64,000 nt of DNA, taken from the NCBI GenBank assembly GCA_947499635.1, contig CANMPD010000006.1:124001-188000 (forward strand), given 5' to 3'. The position numbers were made by a program, and so were the translations under genes. The stretch's first letter is position 1, and each line of letters begins with the position of its first letter. Below are positions 8,668-16,282 of the stretch, one piece after another. The notes below the pieces were generated by a model. That model had not been told where the DNA came from. It ran no database searches and saw nothing but the letters and a program-made list of their open reading frames with translations. Origin of the DNA: an uncultured Paracoccaceae bacterium (GTDB taxonomy: Bacteria > Pseudomonadota > Alphaproteobacteria > Rhodobacterales > Rhodobacteraceae).

Positions 8668-8834
8668 GGCCCCAGTCTAACAGATCACGCCCCCAGCGCG
8701 CAAATTTGAGGAGACATATCATGTCGTTAGCCAATGCGCCGCCCTGATGGTCTTGTGGTATGTGCATTCATAGAAACATTGTGATGGTTAACAGCCATGT
8801 GACAAGTCCTCCTGCGGGTGCGATTTCTGCTTTC

Positions 8835-8852
8835 CAAAAGGGTTCCCTTTTG
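8835..8852. promoter_or_regulatory. palindrome 1 of a pair
   Basis: CAAAAGGG-TT-CCCTTTTG, with perfect 8-bp arms. A second palindrome with the same arms and centre AA lies at 8952-8969. The pair sits in the promoter region of the two-gene unit at 8995. They could be operators, resolution or partition sites, or small hairpins. Confidence 0.55.
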
Positions 8853-8951
8853 AACGTAGGGTGGAAGTGGGTTTCACGGCATTGGCCCTCATTGATTTTC
8901 TTGTGGAAAACTGGATGGCGTGACGTGAAAGCGGTGATGTGATAGCTGTAC

Positions 8952-8969
8952 CAAAAGGGAACCCTTTTG
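8952..8969. promoter_or_regulatory. palindrome 2 of a pair
   Basis: CAAAAGGG-AA-CCCTTTTG; same arms as the palindrome at 8835 and 117 bp from it, ending 26 bp before the ATG at 8995. It would block or loop the promoter of that unit if bound by a repressor. Confidence 0.55.
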
Positions 8970-8994
8970 AACCTCAATTCCTAAGAGGTTCCAT

Positions 8995-9189
8995 ATGCTT
9001 ACCGGATTTTTAGCCTATTGCGCGTTGATGTCGGCATTGTTTGCGGCATTGTCGGGCTGGGCCTTTGCGATTTATGCGCAAGAAACCCCGCGCGATGTGA
9101 ATATGCTGGGCTGGACCAGTGTTTCGACAACATTATTCACGGGGCTGACGCTGTTTTTGGTGCGGGTGATTCAGGTGTCTTTGGCATGA
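8995..9189 (+). CDS. small inner-membrane protein
   Basis: A 64-residue protein with two hydrophobic helices (about residues 4-27 and 43-62), MLTGFLAYCALMSALFAALS at its start. AGAGG lies 7 nt before the ATG. The stop overlaps the next start (ATGA), so the two genes are co-translated. Not recognised; a membrane accessory protein of the mobile element is plausible. Confidence 0.6.
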   Translation: MLTGFLAYCALMSALFAALSGWAFAIYAQETPRDVNMLGWTSVSTTLFTGLTLFLVRVIQVSLA

Positions 9190-9407
9190 CGCAATGGCAT
9201 TTGCACAAGACATGGAGCCGCTGTGTTGGCATGTATTTGTTGGAAGTGCGGCAAATGCAGGCTGAGGTTTATAATTGGCGCGTGTTGGATGTTTCGCAAA
9301 ACGCAACGGTGGGCGAGCTTGTCGCGCAAGGGTCAACACCAACATGCGACAAGGCCAAAACCACAGCCCAAGATGTTGTGGATCGTGTAGGTCAATATCA
9401 AGGTTGA
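9186..9407 (+). CDS. small hypothetical protein coupled to the membrane protein
   Basis: A 73-residue soluble-looking protein (MTQWHLHKTWSRCVGMYLLE...). The start is the ATG that overlaps the preceding stop as ATGA; the same frame is open upstream but translational coupling makes this start better. Not recognised. It converges on the truncated ardA with a 2-bp gap. Confidence 0.55.
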   Translation: MTQWHLHKTWSRCVGMYLLEVRQMQAEVYNWRVLDVSQNATVGELVAQGSTPTCDKAKTTAQDVVDRVGQYQG

Positions 9408-9409
9408 TG

Positions 9410-9682
9410 TCACGCCGCGCGATAGATCAGCCGCTCGCCTGCAATCTCTGCTTCAGTGTAATCAAAAGACAAATCGCGGGCGATGGCGTCCATGTCGATA
9501 TAGTGTTCCAGATGTTGAGGGATATCGCCGAATAATCCTTCGTCGACAAATTGTTGGGCCAGTTCCTTCATGCTGTCGGTGTGGTAGATATCCACGTCAA
9601 AATCATTGGTTGAGACTGTCTCAGGATCAAAATCATATCCGATCTCACCAACGGCAATGATAAACAGCCTTGATGGGTTCAT
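9410..9682 (-). pseudogene. ardA: 3' half of an ardA-type antirestriction gene
   Basis: The 90 codons correspond to the C-terminal half of the complete ArdA at 14269 (shared pattern: FDVDIY, KELAQQFVDEGLFGDIPQHL, YIDMDAIARDLS.DY, ending YRAA). The N-terminal 75 or so residues are absent: the homology ends at about 9672, where relaxase sequence of the opposite strand begins, and the ATG at 9682 lies in that foreign sequence. It is a diverged paralogue and not a recent copy. ArdA is a DNA mimic that inhibits type I restriction; half a protein is unlikely to dimerise normally. Confidence 0.7.
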
Positions 9683-12284
9683 TGCCGAGGATCTGTTTGG
9701 GGCCTTTTCTGAAGCCGAGGCGATCAGTCAGGCGACTCAATGCCAGAAATACCTGTTTTCCCTGTCGCTCAATCCACCCCCGGATGAGGAGGTCTCGGTT
9801 GAGGAATTCGAGCAGGCCATTGCGCGTGCGGAAATGCAGCTTGGATTATCTGGTCAGCCCCGCGCCATCGTCTTTCATGAGAAAAACGGGCGTCGTCATG
9901 CCCATGCAGTATGGTCGCGAATTGATGGGCAGAAATTACGTGCGATCAATCTCCCCCACTACAAGCGTAAACTCTGCGGCTTATCGCGTGAGCTCTATCA
10001 AAGCCATGACTGGCAAATGCCAGAGGGGTTCAAAGACGCTGAAAAACGCGATCCGCTGAACTTTTCCCAACAAGAGGCAGGCCAAGCCAAACGGGAAAAG
10101 CGTGATCCCAAGGCCGTAAAGGCGATGTTTCGGGGATGTTGGGAGGCCTCAGATTCCAAGGCAGGATTTCAGGCGGCTTTGAGAGAACAGGGATTTGCCC
10201 TTGCCCGTGGAACCCGGCGTGGCTTTGTTGCCATGGATGCGAATGGCAAGATTTGGTCCCTGTCGCGCTGGTGCGGTGTTGCGCCAAAAGCGATGCGGGC
10301 GCGGCTGGGGTCTGAAATGGATCTGCCGTCTGTCCAAGATGTCTCTGACCAACTACATGATCTACCCAAGCAGCCAGCGCCCCCATCGCAAAGCGTCTTT
10401 GAAGCGCGCCGCGCCAAGCTGGTGGCCCATCAGCGGTCCGAGCGTGCGACCTTGCTGAAAGCGCAGGAAACACAGCGCATTACTGAGACGAAAGCCCGCC
10501 AAGCCCGCGTGCCAACCGGCCTGCGCGCGTTGCTATCCCGCGCGACGGGACAATATGAGGTAATGATCCAGCGCTTGAAAGATGAGGCAGACGCCGCTCA
10601 AGCGCGAGATCGCAAGGCCCAGCACGCGCTTGTCCGCAAACATCTGAGCGAACGAAAAGCGCTCAGCCGCGAAGGTCAGGCACACGGCGTCTCCCCAGCA
10701 TTCCTAGAGCAAGCGCGCCCTGACCCAAGGCAGCAATTACAACAGCGTGACGATGGCTTGGCCCAACCCAAAGCGCAACTTCTGCGCAGGCCAGATCAGG
10801 TGCTGGATCACCTCTCGCAAAACAAAGCATCCTTTAAGCGCATCGATGTGCTGCGCGCACTAGCACAAAAAATCGATGATCCGATGCAATTGCAGCAGGC
10901 TGCAGATCAGGCGCTGAAATCACCGCAATTAGTCCGCCTGCCTAGCCACGGGAGTGCGCCTGTATTTACCACAAAAGACTATCAGCAGGCCGAACGTAGC
11001 TTGGCTCAGGCAAGCTCTGCGATGGCTGCTAAATCTGGCTTTGCCGTACACGCCTCTCACATCAATGAGGCCGCGCGGGTTCAAAATGCCAAGATGCGCA
11101 AGGACTTCGGCGGAGAACTCAGCACCGAACAACGCGCCGCGCTCAATCATGTATTGGGTAAACAGCAATTATCGTCTGTGGTCGGCCTCGCCGGTGCTGG
11201 CAAAAGCACTTTGCTGGCGACAGCTCGCGATGCTTGGGCGCGCCAAGGCACAACTGTGCATGGCGCGGCGCTTGCCGGGAAAGCTGCCGAGGAACTCCAA
11301 AGCGCATCAGGTATCAACAGCCGCACGCTGGCATCCCTCGAGATGACCTGGAAAAACGGTCACACGCCCATCAACAAGGGTGATGTCTTGGTTGTTGATG
11401 AGGCTGGTATGATCGGCACGCGCCAGCTTGCGCGGGTGGCTAATCAAATGAATGAAATAGGTGCAAAGCTGGTTCTGGTGGGAGATCCTGATCAGCTCCA
11501 ACCTATTGAGGCAGGCACACCCTTCCGTGAAATCACCCAAGATCACGGGGCCGCGCGCCTGACCGAGATCCACCGGCAAAAACAGGCATGGCAGAAACAA
11601 GCCTCCCGTGATCTGGCGAGCGGAGATTTGGTGCAGGCCGTCGCGCAATACGACGCCAAGCAAACGGTCACACGCGCGCAACGCCACGGTGAAGCCATCG
11701 ATGCCCTGGTTGAGACCTATGCCATGGATGTGGCCGCCAATGGCCCTGATAAATCCCGTCTCGCATTTGCCCATAAACGCAAGGATGTGCATGCCCTAAA
11801 CCAAGCTATCCGCGCCGCCCTTAGGTCCGATGACACCGCGCCGCCCGAGGTCATGTTCGCTACAGATACCGGCAACCGCGCCTTTGCGGCCAAAGACCGT
11901 TTGGTCTTCACCCGCAATGACAAAGACATTGGCGTCAAGAACGGCATGCTGGGCACGGTTGTGACGGCCAAGACAGGCGAACTCTCCGTCGCACTGGATG
12001 GAGACACCGACCGGTTGGTCAGCTTTGACCCGCGCGCGTTCAATCACTTCGATCACGGATACGCCGTCACCATCCATAAATCCCAAGGCGCGACCGTGGA
12101 TCACGGCTATGTCCTGGCGTCTCGCTCCATGGACCGCCACCTCGCCTATGTCGCCATGACCCGCCACCGAGACGACATGCGGCTGTTTGTAAGCAATGAA
12201 GACAGGCCAAAGTGGGCTGATGGCCGTCAACACCAGATCCAGCCAACACGCAGCCGCGCAAGGGATGGGCCATCTATGGGATAG
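9657..12284 (+). CDS. 5'-truncated relaxase-helicase (MobA/TraA type)
   Basis: The frame encodes the conjugative DNA-processing enzyme that nicks the transfer origin and unwinds DNA, but starts abruptly inside the nuclease domain. The HxH metal-binding motif is present (EKNGRRHAHAVWSRID), as is a C-terminal SF1 helicase: GLAGAGKSTLL (Walker A), VLVVDEAGM (Walker B), GDPDQLQPIE, and IHKSQGATVDH with AYVAMTRHRDD. Family members begin about 35-40 residues earlier with the segment carrying the catalytic tyrosine; here that part is replaced by antisense ardA sequence, the junction being at about 9675. ATG 9657 is the nearest start. Nicking is probably lost, while the helicase part may remain functional. 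Confidence 0.75.
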   Translation: MINSLDGFIAEDLFGAFSEAEAISQATQCQKYLFSLSLNPPPDEEVSVEEFEQAIARAEMQLGLSGQPRAIVFHEKNGRRHAHAVWSRIDGQKLRAINLPHYKRKLCGLSRELYQSHDWQMPEGFKDAEKRDPLNFSQQEAGQAKREKRDPKAVKAMFRGCWEASDSKAGFQAALREQGFALARGTRRGFVAMDANGKIWSLSRWCGVAPKAMRARLGSEMDLPSVQDVSDQLHDLPKQPAPPSQSVFEARRAKLVAHQRSERATLLKAQETQRITETKARQARVPTGLRALLSRATGQYEVMIQRLKDEADAAQARDRKAQHALVRKHLSERKALSREGQAHGVSPAFLEQARPDPRQQLQQRDDGLAQPKAQLLRRPDQVLDHLSQNKASFKRIDVLRALAQKIDDPMQLQQAADQALKSPQLVRLPSHGSAPVFTTKDYQQAERSLAQASSAMAAKSGFAVHASHINEAARVQNAKMRKDFGGELSTEQRAALNHVLGKQQLSSVVGLAGAGKSTLLATARDAWARQGTTVHGAALAGKAAEELQSASGINSRTLASLEMTWKNGHTPINKGDVLVVDEAGMIGTRQLARVANQMNEIGAKLVLVGDPDQLQPIEAGTPFREITQDHGAARLTEIHRQKQAWQKQASRDLASGDLVQAVAQYDAKQTVTRAQRHGEAIDALVETYAMDVAANGPDKSRLAFAHKRKDVHALNQAIRAALRSDDTAPPEVMFATDTGNRAFAAKDRLVFTRNDKDIGVKNGMLGTVVTAKTGELSVALDGDTDRLVSFDPRAFNHFDHGYAVTIHKSQGATVDHGYVLASRSMDRHLAYVAMTRHRDDMRLFVSNEDRPKWADGRQHQIQPTRSRARDGPSMG

Positions 12285-12364
12285 CTGCTTTCGGTCGTGA
12301 CAAGTTTGCGCCACAGCCACAACCTATGGTAAGATATTGGCAGTTATAGATTTTACGGAGACCT

Positions 12365-13108
12365 ATGGAAGACGGGCTGATATCACTGGAACGGGCAAAA
12401 GAGGCTGATGCACGCCTGCGCTTAGATCGCGAAGATTACAATGATGCGATTGCGGGTCGAGACTCTGGGCGTATGATCCGCTTCGGTGGTAAGTCTCACG
12501 CCAGGCGTGAGATTGAGAAAAAGAAAGCGGAGCAAGCCTTCCGCGATGCGTTAGAATTGTTGCTGCAAGATCCCGAATATCGGGCCTTATATGAAGAGTT
12601 AGGAAGCCGACTTGCGAGCGCGGAAATTGAGGCTGATACGGTCATCGCGGATTTAGAGGCCGCCTTACAAGATTTTGATGCACAGATCGCGGACATGGAA
12701 GCGCGTGCGGCCAAAGGGCCCGATGGAAATCCGGTGTTCAAATTGGATAATGGCCGCGTCGTTGATGCCAATGGCGAAGATTTACCACCAGAGATTGCCG
12801 ATGGGATTATCTGGCCGTCAAATGGACCAAGTGGCGATGACTATTTCGACATAAAGGCACGCAGGTCAGATAACGCTGATTTGCTATCGCGCTGGCAGGA
12901 TTACCGTCATGATACACTTGGCGGCATTCGGGATCGCTACGATGATCGTGAGAACCCACAGGCCATAGATGGTTTGCGGGGTGATTTGGATGCTATTGAG
13001 GCTATTCGCCCCTCAGAATTTTCCTTGCAGTCCGCTGGACCGAAAGATGTCACGGCAGCACTCCCGAACCCCACGGCCTTTCCAACTATTGGCGGCATGG
13101 GTAACTAG
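12365..13108 (+). CDS. coiled-coil hypothetical protein of the mobile element
   Basis: A 247-residue, highly charged protein. Residues 1-125 are predicted to be helical and coiled-coil-like (REIEKKKAEQAFRDALELLL, DLEAALQDFDAQIADMEARA). The rest is acidic and Gly/Pro-rich without known motifs. ACGGAG lies 6 nt before the ATG. It follows the relaxase in the same direction by 80 bp, so a role in DNA processing or relaxosome assembly is possible, but I do not recognise the family. Confidence 0.6.
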   Translation: MEDGLISLERAKEADARLRLDREDYNDAIAGRDSGRMIRFGGKSHARREIEKKKAEQAFRDALELLLQDPEYRALYEELGSRLASAEIEADTVIADLEAALQDFDAQIADMEARAAKGPDGNPVFKLDNGRVVDANGEDLPPEIADGIIWPSNGPSGDDYFDIKARRSDNADLLSRWQDYRHDTLGGIRDRYDDRENPQAIDGLRGDLDAIEAIRPSEFSLQSAGPKDVTAALPNPTAFPTIGGMGN

Positions 13109-13112
13109 GACC

Positions 13113-13457
13113 TCAATAGAATTTCCCACAGGTGGCTTCGATCACGGCAACCAATACAGTGCTGGGGTGATAGCTTTGATATTGTTCAACATTGGCGATG
13201 AGATCGTTTAGCTGTGCGTCTGTCAAACCCGTCTCTGAAAAATAGTTGTCGGCGATACAGCGCGCCATTTCCGGTTTGTCACGCGTGACAATCGTCGACG
13301 CCATAACGACTTGGCTGTTGATGTATGCTGTTTGGTCCGCCTTCGACCATTCCAAAAACTCGACGCCCGTGAACCCTTCCGCCACAGAAACCTGTGGACA
13401 GGTAAGCGCCGCAAGTACGACAGCCTGTCCGAGCCATCCTCGAAATGTTCCAATCAA
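13113..13457 (-). CDS. secreted small hypothetical protein
   Basis: A 114-residue protein with a probable signal peptide (MIGTFRGWLGQAVVLAALTC, cleavage after SVA). The mature part is about 88 residues with two cysteines near the middle and the C-terminus that could form a disulfide. The likely start is the TTG at 13457, since a stop lies close upstream. Size and layout recall small periplasmic immunity or stress proteins, but no specific match is claimed. Convergent with the coiled-coil gene. Confidence 0.45.
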   Translation of the reverse strand: MIGTFRGWLGQAVVLAALTCPQVSVAEGFTGVEFLEWSKADQTAYINSQVVMASTIVTRDKPEMARCIADNYFSETGLTDAQLNDLIANVEQYQSYHPSTVLVAVIEATCGKFY

Positions 13458-13577
13458 AACCGAAGGTTATTGACTATGGAGGATATGTGCGACGAGATGA
13501 ATATCAGGTGAAACGCGGGCGAGGAAAATCAAGGAATTCCGGCAAACGCGGCAAGCAGGGGAAAGATACATGGGCAA

Positions 13578-13603
13578 CTGGCAAAAACCTTCCTTTTTGC
13601 CAG
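13578..13603. promoter_or_regulatory. perfect 10-bp inverted repeat upstream of the resolvase
   Basis: CTGGCAAAAA, loop CCTTCC, TTTTTGCCAG. It ends 12 nt before the resolvase ATG at 13616. Resolvases of this class often bind and regulate at sites next to their own gene, so this may be an operator or part of a res site. As RNA it would form a hairpin just upstream of the start codon. Confidence 0.5.
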
Positions 13604-13615
13604 CGAGAAACACCA

Positions 13616-14260
13616 ATGACACCGCCCGAAACTCCACCGCTTGCGTTGTGGCCGCCTAAACTCGCGCCAGCGGCTGCGGGCGCACGGATCTTTGGTTATG
13701 CCCGCGTCTCAACGGATGATCAGCGTCTGGATATGCAGTTGGATGCATTGGCGCATACCGGCTGTGCGCAGGTGTTTTATGATCATGGCATCTCTGGCGC
13801 GAAGGCCGCGCGGCCTGGGTTAGAAAAGGCGCTTGCCGTGTTGCAGGCGGGCGATACGCTTGTCGTCTATAAACTAGATCGGCTGGGACGGTCGGTTCTG
13901 CATTTGGCTGATTTGCTCACGCGACTTGATCGGGACGGCGTGCATTTTTGCTCTCTTACTGAGGGCATCAACACGGCAACGCCGGGCGGTAAGCTGATCT
14001 TTCATATCTTTGCGGCGATTGCAGAATTCCACCGCGATCTGATCCGCGAGAATACCCGCAACGGCCTTGCCGCCGCTCGTAAGCGTGGTGCGCGCTTAGG
14101 GCGACCACCGAAGTTGAGCATAGAAGACACGGTCGAGGCGCATCGCTTGTTGTATCAAGAGGGTTGGGCGTTGCAGCGTCTATTGACCCGCTTTGGCGTC
14201 TCGGAAAGCACGCTCTTGCGGGGCTTTCGTCGCCTACGTCAACCAGAAGATACGCCGTGA
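13616..14260 (+). CDS. small serine recombinase (resolvase/invertase family)
   Basis: A 214-residue protein with the resolvase catalytic domain: FGYARVSTDDQRLDMQLDAL (catalytic Ser in RVST), the YDHGISGAK and LDRLGRS motifs, EGINTATPGGKL and the E-helix IAEFHRDLIRENTRNGL. A C-terminal helix-turn-helix follows (LLTRFGVSESTLLRGF). The family resolves cointegrates or inverts DNA at short paired sites. The frame is open to 13445, but ATG 13616 gives the standard length. It lies inside the interval bounded by direct repeat copies 2 and 3 and faces ardA convergently, 8 bp away. It could have driven the rearrangements seen here. Confidence 0.88.
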   Translation: MTPPETPPLALWPPKLAPAAAGARIFGYARVSTDDQRLDMQLDALAHTGCAQVFYDHGISGAKAARPGLEKALAVLQAGDTLVVYKLDRLGRSVLHLADLLTRLDRDGVHFCSLTEGINTATPGGKLIFHIFAAIAEFHRDLIRENTRNGLAAARKRGARLGRPPKLSIEDTVEAHRLLYQEGWALQRLLTRFGVSESTLLRGFRRLRQPEDTP

Positions 14261-14268
14261 GCCGGACA

Positions 14269-14775
14269 TCAGCCTGCACGATACACATAATGGCAGCCCG
14301 CAATCTCGATGCATGAATAGTCCATCGACAGATCCCGCGCGATGGCGTCATAGTCGATGTAAGATTGCAGATGATCGGGGGTTTCGCCAAACAATCCCTC
14401 TTCAACGAACTGTTCTGCCAATTCACGAAGGCTCGCCACCTCATAGATATCAATGTCGAAATCGCTGGACTGCGTCTGATCGGTGAACGCATAACCACAC
14501 TCGCCGGTGGCAATGATCACAACCCGCTTCTCGTGCGTGTCCCACGTTTCAACCGCATCAAAATACTGCCCGATATTGCTTTGATTGAGCCCGATAGCCT
14601 TTGCCAATTCGCAATCGATGTGATCCCCGTCAATGAACTGGATTTCGAATTCCTCGACAGGTTCGCCATAGTCATTGCGCAGATCACGCGCCTTGACTTG
14701 GTATTCCTCAAGCGTCTCAAAATAAAAGCCATTGGCCGTGATATCATAGGGTTGAGCGTGTAAAATCGTGGTCAT
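14269..14775 (-). CDS. ardA: ArdA antirestriction protein
   Basis: A 168-residue acidic protein, the usual ArdA length. It starts MTTILHAQPYDITANGFYF and keeps the family's three-part layout with Asp/Glu-rich strands; the C-terminus includes FDIDIYEVASL, FVEEGLFGETPDHL and YIDYDAIARDLS. ArdA dimers mimic bent B-DNA and block type I restriction complexes, protecting an incoming plasmid. ATG 14775 is chosen because GGAGG stands 10 nt upstream; the frame is open a little further. The leader carries a long foldback shared with the relic at 5.7 kb. This is the only complete ardA in the window; three partial relics lie to the left. Confidence 0.9.
   Translation of the reverse strand: MTTILHAQPYDITANGFYFETLEEYQVKARDLRNDYGEPVEEFEIQFIDGDHIDCELAKAIGLNQSNIGQYFDAVETWDTHEKRVVIIATGECGYAFTDQTQSSDFDIDIYEVASLRELAEQFVEEGLFGETPDHLQSYIDYDAIARDLSMDYSCIEIAGCHYVYRAG
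14740..14762 (-). repeat. 23-bp direct repeat copy 3 (inside ardA)
   Basis: Codons 5-12 of the intact ardA. Copies 1 (1977-1999) and 2 (5625-5647) match it at 22 and 21 of 23 positions in the same orientation. It is the right border of the second interval of the island. Confidence 0.75.
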
Positions 14776-14850
14776 TTCCTTTCCCTCCTTGGACTTAGGT
14801 TGCGCCTGCAACCCTTGGCCCTCGCCGAGAGTGGAGATGGGAGGGTAAAA

Positions 14851-14995
14851 GAGAAATCGACGAAAGAGGCTCTGCCTTTAACGGAGGATCACTGCCCCAG
14901 CGCAATCCGAAAAGTGGGAACCGGTTTTCGGAGCAAATTGCGCGCAAAACAGGCAGGGAAACCGTTAAAGCAAGCGTCTCTTCGGCCTATTTCTC
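14851..14995 (-). promoter_or_regulatory. ardA leader foldback, copy 2
   Basis: The arms 14851-14884 and 14962-14995 are 34 nt each and complementary at about 25 positions. A separate palindromic element occupies the loop. The smaller hairpin (GGTTGC, GCCT, GCAACC) lies nearer the gene at about 14799-14814. The same arrangement precedes the ardA relic at 5.7 kb. Position upstream of a leading-region type gene suggests a structure-dependent promoter or leader RNA. Confidence 0.5.
14900..14943. repeat. RIME-like palindromic intergenic element
   Basis: Nested arms GCGCAAT/ATTGCGC and CCGAAAA/TTTTCGG enclose GTGGGAACCGG. This pattern is that of the short palindromic intergenic elements common in alphaproteobacteria, mainly rhizobia. 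It appears to have inserted into the loop of the ardA leader foldback, because copy 1 at 5.7 kb lacks it. Confidence 0.5.
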
Positions 14996-15571
14996 TTTCG
15001 GGGAGAGAAGAGGCAAAGCCTCTCGGCCTCCCCGTAAAATTACAAGAAAACGACCGAAGGTCTCATGTAGGTAGATTTGTAGAAAGAGCATGCACACCGT
15101 TATTTGCAGTGCAGAAATCTGCACCAATGGGCGGACAGCTGCCGTTCTCTGCAATCGCAAAGGCAGAGCGTTGCCCCGACCAAAGCGGCCATTCAAGCCC
15201 TACCGAAGCGGAACCTACTCGCTGCGCTGAGTATCAACGTCAGAAGAAAGCTGGCTTTGCAAAGTTACGGAAATTGCTAGCAGGGCAATAAGCATATGCT
15301 GCACGCGCACTTGAAAAAGCGTCCTTTCGCCGGAAGTCTAACCTCCCATCGTTCCCAGGAAGATGACTGCTTGCGACAAACCGGACTTGCTGTGGGACAG
15401 ATATCGATGACTGATTCTGCCAGGTAGTGGGCATTGCGATCAACTAAGTTTGGGGAAATTTAGTTCCCTCTCATGATTTAAACTTTTTGCATTAACGGCT
15501 AAGGATGGACTTGACGGAAGTAGAGTCGACACCCAGTGATTAGGAAATAGTATAACAGGTGAGATCAATTC
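14996..15571. other. non-coding region with one short hairpin
   Basis: The frame open over 14800-15291 has no ribosome-binding site, runs through the palindrome and foldback, and its product resembles nothing. A hairpin AGAGGC-AAA-GCCTCT lies at 15009-15023. The promoter of the repeat protein at 15572 should be within the last 100 bp. I see nothing else. Confidence 0.4.
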
Positions 15572-16282
15572 ATGTCTACGAACGCAAGTTCCAGTCTAGT
15601 TTTTATTGAGGACGATGGTGATGAGGCGCTTTATAGCGATCTTGGCAATAACGATGCCTATGTATTTACCAATGCCGATGACGCCTTGATCCAGATCACC
15701 ACCAGTGGCGCGACGGTCAACCCTTCAAGCTTTGCAAACACACAGGCCCGCCATATCGCGGCCAACGGGGACGGAACCTACACCTTGCTGTGGGAGGTCG
15801 GTGATGGTGAGCGTATCGATCTTTGGACCTTGGATGCAAACGGAGCCTATATCGGCGGGCGAAATGGCTTGACGGATACAGAGCTGGCAGAGTTTGAAGC
15901 GCAGTTCCAAAGCGACCTAAATGGCGATGGCAGCGTGCTTGCACTCATTGAGGACGATGGTGATGAGGCGCTTTATAGCGATCTTGGCAATAACGATGCC
16001 TATGTATTTACCAATGCCGATGACGCCTTGATCCAGATCACCACCAGTGGCGCGACGGTCAACCCTTCAAGCTTTGCAAACACACAGGCCCGCCATATCG
16101 CGGCCAACGGGGACGGAACATACACCTTGCTGTGGGAGGTCGGTGATGGTGAGCGTATCGATCTTTGGACCTTGGATGCAAACGGAGCCTATATCGGCGG
16201 GCGAAATGGCTTGACGGATACAGAGCTGGCAGAGCTTGAAGCGCAGTTCCAAAGCGACCTAAATGGCGATGGCCTTTTCTGA
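15572..16282 (+). CDS. tandem-duplicated tryptophan-containing repeat protein (W_rich_C-like)
   Basis: A 236-residue acidic protein made of two almost identical 114-residue units (DNA repeat of 342 bp, 15605-15946 and 15947-16282). Each unit has beta-strand-rich sequence with LLWEVGDGERIDLWTLDANG and ends in ELAEFEAQFQSDLNGDG, a Ca-binding-like DxNxDG loop. This is the pattern of the tryptophan-rich C-terminal domain seen in large secreted proteins and adhesins. There is no signal peptide and no RTX nonapeptide, so the gene may be a detached fragment of a secreted protein. Only a handful of base differences separate the units, so the duplication is recent. Confidence 0.6.
   Translation: MSTNASSSLVFIEDDGDEALYSDLGNNDAYVFTNADDALIQITTSGATVNPSSFANTQARHIAANGDGTYTLLWEVGDGERIDLWTLDANGAYIGGRNGLTDTELAEFEAQFQSDLNGDGSVLALIEDDGDEALYSDLGNNDAYVFTNADDALIQITTSGATVNPSSFANTQARHIAANGDGTYTLLWEVGDGERIDLWTLDANGAYIGGRNGLTDTELAELEAQFQSDLNGDGLF

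Larger units (their letters stand above)
8232..8733 (+). repeat. duplicated transfer-region block, copy 1
   Basis: About 500 bp that are roughly 96 percent identical, in the same orientation, to 27163-27655. The copy begins inside the small gene that follows the coupling protein and ends three codons into the next gene, so both flanking genes are truncated while the minus-strand gene between them stays intact. It shows illegitimate duplication within the element. Confidence 0.9.

Noticed and set aside
14800-15291. 163-codon plus-strand frame
   Set aside because: It runs through the ardA leader foldback and the palindromic element and has no start signal.
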